DNA of 36,039 nucleotides from Nitrospiraceae bacterium (lineage in GTDB: Bacteria > Nitrospirota > Thermodesulfovibrionia > Thermodesulfovibrionales > Dissulfurispiraceae): contig PMYY01000140.1 of the NCBI GenBank assembly GCA_003170655.1, forward strand, positions 1 through 36,039. Reading direction: 5' to 3'. A program made the translations under genes and the position numbers. Numbering within the stretch: position 1 is the first letter of the stretch; each line of letters starts with the position of its first letter. Positions 1-8,765 of this stretch are shown piece by piece. The notes under the pieces are model-generated. The model made no database searches. It worked only from the letters and a program-made list of their open reading frames with translations, and was not told the DNA's origin.

Positions 1-11
1 GCCTTGGCCAT
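1..11 (-). CDS. tuf: Start of elongation factor Tu (partial, runs off the window; MAKA...)
   Basis: Reverse complement reads GGAGGATAT-ATGGCCAAGGC (SD + Met-Ala-Lys-Ala), directly after fusA in a str operon where tuf is expected. Confidence 0.6.
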
Positions 12-57
12 ATATCCTCCTTAGTACCTTCCGTTAAAACTTTTATTACTTTCCAAG

Positions 58-2136
58 TTATTCGCCTTTTATCTTTGCTACAATGCCTTCCATGATACTC
101 TTTGGAACTTCCTCGTAATGGGAAAATTGCATCGTATATGTGGCCCTTCCCTGGGTCTTAGACCTCAGGTCGGTAGCATATCCGAACATCTCGGACAGTG
201 GGACCGTGGCCTTGATCACCTGGGTTTTACCTCTCTTTTCCATAGACTGTATCTTGCCGCGGCGCGAATTAAGATCGCCAATAACATCACCCATATATTC
301 TTCCGGAGTGACATCTTCAACATTCATGACAGGCTCAAGCAATGAGATCTGGGCCTTCCTTGCGCCATCCTTGAAGGCCATTGATCCTGCAATCTTGAAG
401 GCCATTTCCGAGGAGTCGACCTCATGGTACGAGCCGTCGATGACAGTTACCCTCACGTCCACAACAGGATATCCGGCAAGTACGCCGCCCTCCATTGCTT
501 CCTTGACGCCCTTTTCAACAGCTGGGACGTATTCCCTCGGGATAGAGCCGCCCACAACCTTGTTGACGAATTCGAAGCCCGTTCCTCTTTCGAGGGGGTC
601 CATTGTAATCCAGACGTGGCCATACTGTCCGCGGCCGCCTGATTGCCTGACGAATTTCCCCTCCACCTTCACGGAATTCTTGATAGCTTCTTTATAGGCA
701 ACCTGAGGTTTACCAACATTCGCGCCGACTTTGAATTCTCTCATCAGTCGATCTGTAATAATTTCAAGATGAAGCTCTCCCATACCGGAAATGATGGTCT
801 GGCCCGTCTCCTCGTTGAAGGAAACTCTGAAAGAAGGATCTTCCTGGGCAAGTTTTGAAAGCGATAGCGACAATCTCTCTTGGTCGGCCTTGGTCTTGGG
901 CTCGATGGCTACCGAAATAACAGGCTCAGGGAATTCCATTAACTCAAGAATGACGGGATTATTTTCATCGCAAAGGGTATCGCCGGTCAAGGTCTGTTTG
1001 AGACCCACAATCGCCGCAATATCACCGGCCCTGACTTCCTTTATCTCCTCCCTCTTGTTCGCATGCATCTGGAGAAGCCGGCCAACCCTTTCCTTGGCGT
1101 CCTTGGTCGAATTATATACGTACGACCCCGACTGCAACACGCCTGAATACACTCTCGCGAAAACAAGCTGTCCGACATAAGGGTCGGTCATTATCTTAAA
1201 TGCGAGCGCAGCAAACGGCTCATCATCTTGAGGTCTTCTGGCGACGTCTGTATCGTCAGAGGGTTTCTTTCCTATTACAGGCGGAATGTCGACCGGCGAA
1301 GGGAGGTAATCGACTACCGCGTCGAGAAGCATCTGAACTCCCTTGTTCTTAAAAGCGGAGCCGCAGATAACGGGGTTGATCTTCAGATCTAACGTTCCCT
1401 TCCGCAAGGCGTTTTTGATCTCCTGAATGGTGACCTCCTCGCCCGCGAGGTATTTCTCCATTATCGTGTCGTCTACATCGGAGAGCGCCTCGATCATTTT
1501 ATCTCTATATTCCTTTGCCTGGGCGACATACTCGGCGGGGATCTCATCTTCAACAAATTTCGCGCCGAGTGTCTCATCTTCAAAAATATAGGCCTTCATA
1601 GTAACAAGATCGATCGGGCCTCTAAACTTTTCTTCCTTGCCTATGGGTATATGGATAAGAACGGGACGCGCACCTAGCTTCTCGACCATCGAATCGACCG
1701 CCATAAAAAAATCTGCACCTACCCGGTCCATTTTATTGAAAAAAGCTATTCTCGGAACGCCGTATTTATTTGCCTGCCTCCAGACCGTTTCCGACTGGGG
1801 CTCAACCCCAGCCACTGAATCGAACACAGCGACGGCACCATCAAGTACCCGGAGAGACCGCTCGACTTCTATGGTAAAGTCGACGTGGCCGGGCGTATCA
1901 ATAATATTTATGCGGTGATTGTTCCATGAACATGTCGTTGCGGCTGAGGTTATAGTGATTCCGCGTTCCTGCTCCTGGGGCATCCAATCCATGACAGCGG
2001 TGCCTTCGTGGACCTCGCCGATCTTGTAGGTAACTCCAGTGTAGTAAAGAACGCGTTCAGTTGTAGTAGTCTTGCCGGCATCGATGTGGGCCATGATGCC
2101 AATATTTCTCGTCTTTTCTAGGGGGAATCTCGACAT
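58..2136 (-). CDS. fusA: Translation elongation factor G
   Basis: 692 aa; [14 protein letters not shown]-loop, [10 protein letters not shown] switch, DTPGHVDF, domain [33 protein letters not shown]; follows rpsG/rpsL. Confidence 0.97.
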   Translation of the reverse strand: MSRFPLEKTRNIGIMAHIDAGKTTTTERVLYYTGVTYKIGEVHEGTAVMDWMPQEQERGITITSAATTCSWNNHRINIIDTPGHVDFTIEVERSLRVLDGAVAVFDSVAGVEPQSETVWRQANKYGVPRIAFFNKMDRVGADFFMAVDSMVEKLGARPVLIHIPIGKEEKFRGPIDLVTMKAYIFEDETLGAKFVEDEIPAEYVAQAKEYRDKMIEALSDVDDTIMEKYLAGEEVTIQEIKNALRKGTLDLKINPVICGSAFKNKGVQMLLDAVVDYLPSPVDIPPVIGKKPSDDTDVARRPQDDEPFAALAFKIMTDPYVGQLVFARVYSGVLQSGSYVYNSTKDAKERVGRLLQMHANKREEIKEVRAGDIAAIVGLKQTLTGDTLCDENNPVILELMEFPEPVISVAIEPKTKADQERLSLSLSKLAQEDPSFRVSFNEETGQTIISGMGELHLEIITDRLMREFKVGANVGKPQVAYKEAIKNSVKVEGKFVRQSGGRGQYGHVWITMDPLERGTGFEFVNKVVGGSIPREYVPAVEKGVKEAMEGGVLAGYPVVDVRVTVIDGSYHEVDSSEMAFKIAGSMAFKDGARKAQISLLEPVMNVEDVTPEEYMGDVIGDLNSRRGKIQSMEKRGKTQVIKATVPLSEMFGYATDLRSKTQGRATYTMQFSHYEEVPKSIMEGIVAKIKGE

Positions 2137-2151
2137 TAGATATAAACCTTC

Positions 2152-2622
2152 TTACCACCGATAATGCGCAAAGGCCCTGTTGGCTTCGGCCATTTTGTGG
2201 GTTTCTTCTTTTTTCTTAATTGATGAACCTGTATTGTTGTAGGCATCCAGCAACTCGCCTGCAATCCTCTCTCGCATTGTCTTTTCCTTGCGGTCTCTCG
2301 CATATTTAATAATCCACCGCAAAGCCAGTGCAATCTTCCTGGCCGGCTTTACCTCAACCGGCACCTGATACGTGGCGCCACCTACCCTTCTCGGCTTGAC
2401 CTCGACAAGTGGCTTCACATTTTCGACAGCCGCCTTAAAGACCTTCAGGGCATCGATGCCTGTCTTCTCGCTCATGATATCAAACGCGCCATAACATATG
2501 CGTTCCGCTGTGGATTTTTTGCCTTCCTTAAGCAGAACGCTTACAAGCCGGGTCACCAGCTTGCTGTTATATTTGGGATCTGGTAGAACATCTCTTTTTT
2601 CAGACTCTCTTCTTCTTGCCAT
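2152..2622 (-). CDS. rpsG: 30S ribosomal protein S7
   Basis: 156 aa [42 protein letters not shown]...; str operon position. Confidence 0.97.
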   Translation of the reverse strand: MARRRESEKRDVLPDPKYNSKLVTRLVSVLLKEGKKSTAERICYGAFDIMSEKTGIDALKVFKAAVENVKPLVEVKPRRVGGATYQVPVEVKPARKIALALRWIIKYARDRKEKTMRERIAGELLDAYNNTGSSIKKKEETHKMAEANRAFAHYRW

Positions 2623-2643
2623 TTTAATATGCTCCGACTGTAT

Positions 2644-3015
2644 CTATTTAGGCCGCTTAGCGCCGTACTTGGACCGGCCCTGCTTACGGTTGCCCACGCC
2701 GGCGCAGTCGAGGGCACCCCTCAGGATGTGATACCTCACACCCGGAAGATCCTTGACTCTTCCGCCCCTGATTAACACGATTGAATGCTCCTGGAGATTG
2801 TGACCCACACCGGGAATGTATGCGGTGACCTCCATACCATTGGTAAGCCTCACTCTAGCTACTTTCCTCAAAGCTGAGTTCGGCTTTTTCGGAGTGGTCG
2901 TATAAACCCTCACGCAGACGCCGCGCTTTTGAGGACAGCTCTTGAGGGCCGGACTTTTAGTCTTCCTCTCAAGCTGCTTGCGACCGTGTTTGACTAGTTG
3001 TGCAATAGTAGGCAC
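2644..3015 (-). CDS. rpsL: 30S ribosomal protein S12
   Basis: 123 aa [13 protein letters not shown]...[34 protein letters not shown]. Confidence 0.98.
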   Translation of the reverse strand: MPTIAQLVKHGRKQLERKTKSPALKSCPQKRGVCVRVYTTTPKKPNSALRKVARVRLTNGMEVTAYIPGVGHNLQEHSIVLIRGGRVKDLPGVRYHILRGALDCAGVGNRKQGRSKYGAKRPK

Positions 3016-3074
3016 ATTTCCTCCAGTTATTATAAGTCTCTAAATTATTCCGTTTTTACCGTGAAAACCTGTTA

Positions 3075-3103
3075 AGCTTACCAGAGAAAGATCAATTTGT
3101 CAA
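3075..3103 (-). promoter_or_regulatory. Putative sigma70 promoter of the str operon
   Basis: Minus strand TTGACA - 17 nt - TAAGCT about 60 nt upstream of rpsL ATG, followed by a GGAGG-type SD. Confidence 0.55.
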
Positions 3104-3330
3104 GTCTTTCAGTGGTCTTCTTCTGTCATTACCCTTTAAACCAAAGAGTGAAAATATAACATTTCTGCACAAAAAAAAGAAAGTAGTATTTTTCTTTAAT
3201 CCACAGTATGTTTATAATATTTTCATAAACGGGTAAAAAATACTCCTAAGTATGGTATGGTTCAATACATTGCCCTGCAGTACGATTAATGACGATTGCC
3301 GTTGGAGAATCCGGGGCACTAGAGGGGAAC

Positions 3331-3948
3331 ATGACTAAGGACATCCAATGGCTGGGGCACGATACCTTCAAAATCCTCGGGGACAGAGTAGTCTATACCG
3401 ATCCATTTCGACTAAAGGCAAAGGATGCGGCGGACATCATATTCATAACGCACGAGCATCACGATCACTGTTCGCCTGAGGATGTGCAAAAAATACTCCA
3501 GCCCGATACTATTATCGTCGCGCCGGCCGATTGCGCCGAAAAATTGTCCGGCCACGTTAAGGTTGTTAAGCCTGGCGACAAATTTTCAATTGCAGGCATT
3601 GAGATTGAGGTCGTTCCAGCCTACAATACCAACAAGCAATTCCATACTAAAGACATGGGGTGGGTTGGATACATCTTTGCCGTCAATAATAAAAGGTTAT
3701 ATCTGGCAGGAGATACCGATTTCATACCAGAAATGAAGACTTTAAGAAACATAGATATTGCCCTTTTGCCGGTATCGGGCACCTATGTTATGACAGCTGA
3801 AGAGGCAGCGGAGGCGGCACTCACGATAAGGCCGAAGAGGGCCATTCCGATGCATTATGGGACTATCGTAGGATCACGGAAAGATGCTGAAATATTTGCA
3901 GAAAAACTTCGGGGCAAGGTGGACGTCATTATTCTGCCCCCCGAATGA
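3331..3948 (+). CDS. Metal-dependent hydrolase, beta-lactamase superfamily (UPF0173/YtkL-like)
   Basis: MTKDIQWLGHDTFKI...DIIFITHEHHDHCSPED; LYLAGDTDF; AIPMHYGT. Start refined from ORF start 3289 to ATG 3331, preceded by AGGGGAAC. Confidence 0.85.
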   Translation: MTKDIQWLGHDTFKILGDRVVYTDPFRLKAKDAADIIFITHEHHDHCSPEDVQKILQPDTIIVAPADCAEKLSGHVKVVKPGDKFSIAGIEIEVVPAYNTNKQFHTKDMGWVGYIFAVNNKRLYLAGDTDFIPEMKTLRNIDIALLPVSGTYVMTAEEAAEAALTIRPKRAIPMHYGTIVGSRKDAEIFAEKLRGKVDVIILPPE

Positions 3949-4043
3949 GGTTCATCTCATCACAAATGCAAATCATGTATCAAATACTGCCAATTTTCTT
4001 GACTTAGCGCTATTCATGCGCCGTATCTTATAATGGAGGGAGT

Positions 4044-5039
4044 TTGTCCAGGGGCAAGATAGATAGAGATGAGATATCGGTGCTTCTCAAAGAGAACGGC
4101 GGCTTCCTTTCGGGAACTGCTATTGCCTCACGATTGGGAGTCACAAGGACAGCCGTGTGGAAGGCTATCAGGCTGCTGAAGAAAGATGGCTATGTGATAG
4201 AATCTTCGCCGGCAAAAGGTTACCGTTTGCGCCTTTCACCGGACCTCTGCATCCCTGATCTGAGAAAAATTCTCTCGCCCGGCTCAATAATGGGTCGCGA
4301 AATACTTTTTTTTGAGTCCGTATCTTCAACCAATACAGTTGCCATGGAAATGGCAGCACAGGGATGCGCTGAGGGTACCATAGTCATTGCAGAGACCCAA
4401 ACGACCGGCAAAGGCAGGCTGGGGCGTTCCTGGATATCCCCGGCGGGCAAAAACCTTTATATGAGCATCGTGCTGAGACCTGCCATGTCGCCGCGTGACG
4501 CCACGGCGCTTACTCTCCTCTCAGCCGTCGCATGTGCCTCTGCAATAAGGCACTCTTCCTCTGTTGCAGTTACCATAAAATGGCCAAATGATATCATTGT
4601 CGGAGACCGCAAGCTCGGGGGGATATTGACCGAGATCAAGGCAGATATGGACCGCATTACCCATGCGGTCGTAGGTATCGGAATAAACGTGAACCTTGCT
4701 CTTGCAGATATGCCCGACGAGATAGCGGTCATAGCGACATCGATTATCAACCAAACCGGGGAGCCGTCCTCGCGAACAGAACTGGCTGGCGAGGTGATCA
4801 GGGAATTCGACAAATGGTATGGACTTCTCAAGACTAAAGGGAAACAGGTCATCATCGACGAATGGCTTGCAATGTCTTCGACCATCGGGAAACAAGTGCT
4901 GGTGTCCGCCGGGAAGGTGCATCTTAAGGGCTCGGCCGAGGGCATTGACGACGAGGGACTGCTGATCTTGAAACTCGCCGACGGCACTTACCGGAAAGTG
5001 AGCGCCGGTGACGTGACTATCGCGAGGACGAGAGAATGA
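4044..5039 (+). CDS. birA: Bifunctional biotin--[acetyl-CoA-carboxylase] ligase / biotin operon repressor
   Basis: 331 aa; N-terminal HTH (LSGTAIASRLGVTRTAVWKAIRLLKKDGY) plus ligase core ETQTTGKGRLGRSWISPAGKNLYMSIVLRP, KWPNDIIVGDRKLGGILTE. TTG start after GGAGGGA. Confidence 0.93.
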   Translation: MSRGKIDRDEISVLLKENGGFLSGTAIASRLGVTRTAVWKAIRLLKKDGYVIESSPAKGYRLRLSPDLCIPDLRKILSPGSIMGREILFFESVSSTNTVAMEMAAQGCAEGTIVIAETQTTGKGRLGRSWISPAGKNLYMSIVLRPAMSPRDATALTLLSAVACASAIRHSSSVAVTIKWPNDIIVGDRKLGGILTEIKADMDRITHAVVGIGINVNLALADMPDEIAVIATSIINQTGEPSSRTELAGEVIREFDKWYGLLKTKGKQVIIDEWLAMSSTIGKQVLVSAGKVHLKGSAEGIDDEGLLILKLADGTYRKVSAGDVTIARTRE

Positions 5040-5839
5040 GACCGAAAAGACAGCCTCTGCTGGCTATTGATATCGGCAACTCTACCATCGGGTTGTGTTT
5101 CTTCATCGACCCCAATATCGGTAAAGGCCTTACCGTCGAAAAAATCCCTTTGTCTCATATTAAATCATCCGCGACACTATCTCGTATGATTATCAATCTA
5201 CTCGCAAAGTGCTACAAGACTTCGAATCTGCCTAAACAGCGGATCGGAGTTGTAATATCTTCCGTAGTCCCCGAGTTGACCCGTTACGCGACTGCAGCGG
5301 TAAAAAGCTTATGCACTGATCCGGTAATCATAACGCATACCTTGGCAACGGGGTTGACCCTGAAAGTATCCAATCCCAAAACGCTCGGCTCCGACAGGAT
5401 AGTGAATGGGCTGGCAGGTTTCCGTCACTTCGGCAAACCTATAGCAGTAGTCGATGTCGGAACCGCGACTACCATCACAGTGGTAAACAAAAACTCAACG
5501 CTTATCGGCGGGGCGATAATGCCTGGAATCAATTTGATGCGAGAATCCCTTGCATCCAACACTGCCAAATTACCGCTCATCCCTCTCCAGAAGCCTTCCT
5601 CTATGTTAGGCACCGATACAGAATCTGCATTAGTGTCGGGCATAATCAACGGAACCGTTGGGGCAGTCGAAAACATCGTTAGAGGTATTGAAGAGGAAAC
5701 ACATATGAAGCTCAAGCTGATTCTGACAGGTGGCCAAGCCGGACTCATTGCATCAGTGTTGAAAAGGGAACATGTCGTGATTCCCGATCTGATTTTTGAA
5801 GGGATGCGGCTGATCTATAATCTGCATAAAGAAAACTGA
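5036..5839 (+). CDS. coaX: Type III pantothenate kinase
   Basis: 267 aa; LLAIDIGNSTIGLCFF, GSDRIVNGLAGF, DVGTATTITVV, GGAIMPGINLMRESL; ATGA overlap with birA. Confidence 0.93.
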   Translation: MRPKRQPLLAIDIGNSTIGLCFFIDPNIGKGLTVEKIPLSHIKSSATLSRMIINLLAKCYKTSNLPKQRIGVVISSVVPELTRYATAAVKSLCTDPVIITHTLATGLTLKVSNPKTLGSDRIVNGLAGFRHFGKPIAVVDVGTATTITVVNKNSTLIGGAIMPGINLMRESLASNTAKLPLIPLQKPSSMLGTDTESALVSGIINGTVGAVENIVRGIEEETHMKLKLILTGGQAGLIASVLKREHVVIPDLIFEGMRLIYNLHKEN

Positions 5840-5851
5840 GCCGTTATTGTG

Positions 5852-5894
5852 TATACTTAATTTCGTACATTACAAATGCACGAAATTAAGTATA
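5852..5894. promoter_or_regulatory. Long inverted repeat abutting the SD of the universal stress protein gene
   Basis: Arms TATACTTAATTTCGT (5852-5866) and ACGAAATTAAGTATA (5880-5894), perfect 15 bp; after one mismatch the stem continues 4 bp (CATT/AATG). SD AGGAGG at 5894-5899. Confidence 0.8.
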
Positions 5895-5906
5895 GGAGGA
5901 CACATC

Positions 5907-6350
5907 ATGATCGTCAAAAACATACTTTTCCCTACCGACTTTTCCGCAGGAGCTTCACACGCATTGTCGTACGCCGTAGACTTGGCAAAAACCTACGGGG
6001 CTAAACTTTATGTTATGAATGTTATCCATGACATAGACATGTCATCGAACATGCATATACCTCATCGTTCGGTCGATATAATGTATTCGGAATTCGAGGC
6101 AAGTGCAAAGAAGGCACTGGAAAAACTTTGCATATCGGTTCAAGACGAATGTAAGACAACCGAAAGCATTGTACTGCGCGGCATCCCGTATGAAGAGATA
6201 CTGAAGTATATACCGGTAAAAGATATCGATCTGATAATCATGGCCACGCATGGAAGAAAAGGTCTCGACAGGGTCCTCTTCGGCAGCACCACAGAGCGGG
6301 TAGTACGGAATTCGTCCTGTCCGGTGCTGACCATCCGGATGCCTGCGTAA
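5907..6350 (+). CDS. Universal stress protein (UspA family)
   Basis: MIVKNILFPTDFSAGASHALSYAVDLAKTYGAKLYVMNVI...DLIIMATHGRKGLDRVLFGSTTERVVRNSSCPVLTIR. Start refined to ATG 5907 after AGGAGG. Confidence 0.93.
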   Translation: MIVKNILFPTDFSAGASHALSYAVDLAKTYGAKLYVMNVIHDIDMSSNMHIPHRSVDIMYSEFEASAKKALEKLCISVQDECKTTESIVLRGIPYEEILKYIPVKDIDLIIMATHGRKGLDRVLFGSTTERVVRNSSCPVLTIRMPA

Positions 6351-6398
6351 CAGCTTAAATAGAGACAATTTAGCAAAGCTCCCCGCACCTCATTATTT

Positions 6399-7529
6399 AT
6401 GATGCTGAAAACAGCTGTACTAGTAGTAGGCGGCGGCCCAGCCGGAGCCACCGCCGCAAGATTGCTGGCCTCGGAAGGCGTTGATACGGTCCTTGTCGAG
6501 CGGGACTTCTCCTATGTTAAACCGTGCGGCGGAGGCATTTCCTCCGGCGCTTTCCGCGAGTTTGCCCTGCCGGAAAATATCATCAGAAAGACAATCGATA
6601 AAGTCCTCATCGTATCACCGGAAGGCCGCAAAATAGAGATATCTATTAATGAAGGTGCCATATACATCACCGACCGGGGCTGCCTCGACTCTTCACTGCG
6701 ACAGATGGCGCGAGATCGAGGTGCTTCCTTGATCGAAGGTGAGTTTACCGGATTCGAAAGAAGTGGCGGCAGCTTTATTTCCTGCGTCAATCGGAAAGAG
6801 AACGGCGTGTCAATTAAAATTCAATCCGACTACTTACTGGCTGCCGACGGGATCACGTTCAGCGTCGGCCGAAAAAGCGGACAGCCGCGCCTGAATCGGC
6901 TTTATACTATAAGCGCGAGGATTTCTCCCTTCGATGGAGACACCTGCGAGTTTTGGTTCGGCACCATTCATGCGTCCCATTTTTATTCATGGATATTCCC
7001 TTCGGACGGCCATGCATCGATCGGCACCGGTAGCCTGACTCCGCAAGAATGTCCTGCATTGCTGCAGAATTTTCTAATGAGAAGATTCGGCAGCCGGATT
7101 GAACAGATGATGCAGGAAAAACTCATAGACAGACCCCGCATATTCCCCATCCCAGCCTGGAAGAATAAATCATTCGGATCAGGTAAGATCTTTTTCCTCG
7201 GTGATGCGGCTGGCATGGTAATGCCGGTGACTTACGAAGGCATCTATTACGCCATGAAATCAGGACAGTTTGCCGCGACCGCTATAATCGAAAGAAAACC
7301 CGAAATTTACCGCAAGCTCTGGGAAGAACGATTCGGAAACAGGTTCATGGTTATGGACCGCTTCAAGAATCATTTTTTCAGGGATGACGCAAGCATCGAG
7401 AGATGGGTCGGTGTCCACAGATCGTCAGCCATCCAGGAACTCGCAATGAAACTATGGCTTGAAAAAGAACCTGGTACCCATAAACTGTTCGCTTATCTCA
7501 AGGCCTTCGGCAGTCTCCTGACGCCATAA
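6399..7529 (+). CDS. FAD-dependent oxidoreductase, geranylgeranyl reductase family
   Basis: 376 aa; GGGPAGATAARLLASEGVDTVLVER, KPCGGG, FYSWIFPSDGHASIGTG, FFLGDAAGMVMPVTYEGIYYAMKSGQ. Confidence 0.87.
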   Translation: MMLKTAVLVVGGGPAGATAARLLASEGVDTVLVERDFSYVKPCGGGISSGAFREFALPENIIRKTIDKVLIVSPEGRKIEISINEGAIYITDRGCLDSSLRQMARDRGASLIEGEFTGFERSGGSFISCVNRKENGVSIKIQSDYLLAADGITFSVGRKSGQPRLNRLYTISARISPFDGDTCEFWFGTIHASHFYSWIFPSDGHASIGTGSLTPQECPALLQNFLMRRFGSRIEQMMQEKLIDRPRIFPIPAWKNKSFGSGKIFFLGDAAGMVMPVTYEGIYYAMKSGQFAATAIIERKPEIYRKLWEERFGNRFMVMDRFKNHFFRDDASIERWVGVHRSSAIQELAMKLWLEKEPGTHKLFAYLKAFGSLLTP

Positions 7530-7582
7530 CTCCAGCGCACATTTACCAAAGAAACATCTATTTGCGTTAAAATATAATTATC

Positions 7583-8428
7583 TTGAAGCGCTATTTAATC
7601 TTTTCCATAATTCTTCATATTGTAATCATAGGCGTCGCCCTTTTTCTAATACCCGAAAAGAAAGAAAGAGAGCAAAGACCGCTTATTGCCAGACTCGTCA
7701 CTCCTGAGGAGACCAAAGATATAGCGAATCGAGTCGAGAACAGAATATCCCCAAGAAAAAAGAATAGCCAGAACCATAAGAACACGACAGACAGGATATT
7801 CGCCAAAGAGAAGCAGGTGCCCAAAGTCCTCTCTTCAGTTCCATCGAGTCCTTCAGCTAAGAAATCTCCTCTTGGGCCGCGCGCCTTGACCAAGGAATTA
7901 CCCTCGAGAGGCGGCCGGACGGGGCAGATGCCGGATGTGAGTGGCGACAAAGGATACAGCGAAGGGAAGAACCTGACTGGCCCCGATAAATCCCAAATAC
8001 CTGGACAAAAGCAAGCTCCGATGCGGGAGAAACTCTTTGATCGCGATATCATTGCCAAATTGTCAAAGACAGAACAGGAGGGAACAAAGAAAGGAAGTGC
8101 CATCACATTCGACACGACTGAATTCAAATATTACGGTTATATGCAACGACTAAGAGACAAAATCCAGAGCGCATGGAAATATCCGCAGGATGCAGCTCGA
8201 AAAGGCATTTATGGCGATCTTGATATCGAATTTACAATCAAGAAGAATGGCAAACTTGGGGCTATCCAATTGGTTAGAACATCTGGATATAAGGATCTGG
8301 ACGATGCCGCGATTAAGGCATTAAGAGATGCTGAGCCCTATTGGCCTTTGCCTGATGACATCCGGGAGCAGAGCCTTACGATCACCGGTCATTTCATTTA
8401 TTCACTTTACGGGCAGTACATAAGATAA
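7583..8428 (+). CDS. TonB family protein (energy transducer TonB-like C-terminus)
   Basis: 281 aa; N-terminal TM helix, Pro/Lys-rich linker, C-terminal YMQRLRDKIQSAWKYPQDAARKGIYGDLDIEFTIKKNGKLGAIQLVRTSGYKDLDDAAIKAL. TTG start assumed; no clear SD. Confidence 0.82.
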   Translation: MKRYLIFSIILHIVIIGVALFLIPEKKEREQRPLIARLVTPEETKDIANRVENRISPRKKNSQNHKNTTDRIFAKEKQVPKVLSSVPSSPSAKKSPLGPRALTKELPSRGGRTGQMPDVSGDKGYSEGKNLTGPDKSQIPGQKQAPMREKLFDRDIIAKLSKTEQEGTKKGSAITFDTTEFKYYGYMQRLRDKIQSAWKYPQDAARKGIYGDLDIEFTIKKNGKLGAIQLVRTSGYKDLDDAAIKALRDAEPYWPLPDDIREQSLTITGHFIYSLYGQYIR

Positions 8429-8469
8429 CTGTGTCTATGCATGTCTTTACTGCCTAATTATATGAGCTG

Positions 8470-8709
8470 ATGAACAAAAGACTCTTCCTAAAAACAGGCG
8501 ATAAGGTCATGCATATTAACTACTTCTCTTGGGGTACCGGAGAGGTGGTCGAAGAGAAGCATTCTACACTGCCCGGTGGATGTTGTCTCGTCAGGATACT
8601 CTTCCAGGACGGTAACGCGCGTTCATTCATCAATGATCTAAACAATCACTCATGCTGCTACTACACGGGCATCAGACTTATCCATGAGCAGCGTATCTGG
8701 GAAAACTAA
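8470..8709 (+). CDS. Small conserved protein, possibly DUF3553-like beta-barrel
   Basis: 79 aa; LKTGDKVMHINYFSWGTGEVVEEKHSTLPGGCCLVRILFQDGNARSFI; ends just before the terminator. Confidence 0.6.
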   Translation: MNKRLFLKTGDKVMHINYFSWGTGEVVEEKHSTLPGGCCLVRILFQDGNARSFINDLNNHSCCYYTGIRLIHEQRIWEN

Positions 8710-8710
8710 A

Positions 8711-8746
8711 AAAAAGGATGACGCCGATTCAGGCTTCATCCTTTTT
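8711..8746. terminator. Bidirectional intrinsic terminator between convergent operons
   Basis: AAAAAGGATGA (8711-8721) / TCATCCTTTTT (8736-8746) plus inner GCC/GGC stem; A-tract and T-tract flanks; lies between the 8709 stop and the pilQ stop at 8766. Confidence 0.88.
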
Positions 8747-8765
8747 GCGAAATGACCTATTCTTA

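Noticed and set aside
2136-2333. 65-aa minus-strand ORF overlapping rpsG
   Set aside because: Alternate frame inside the S7 gene.
3999-4034. TTGACT...TATAAT upstream of birA as a sigma70 promoter
   Set aside because: Spacer is 24 nt to TATAAT (19 to TATCTT), and the SD GGAGGGA would lie at or before the predicted start of transcription.
7573-7585. TATAAT 4 nt before the TTG start of the TonB-like gene, read as a second leaderless promoter
   Set aside because: No acceptable -35 at normal spacing and leaderless TTG starts are unlikely; start-site uncertainty explains it better.
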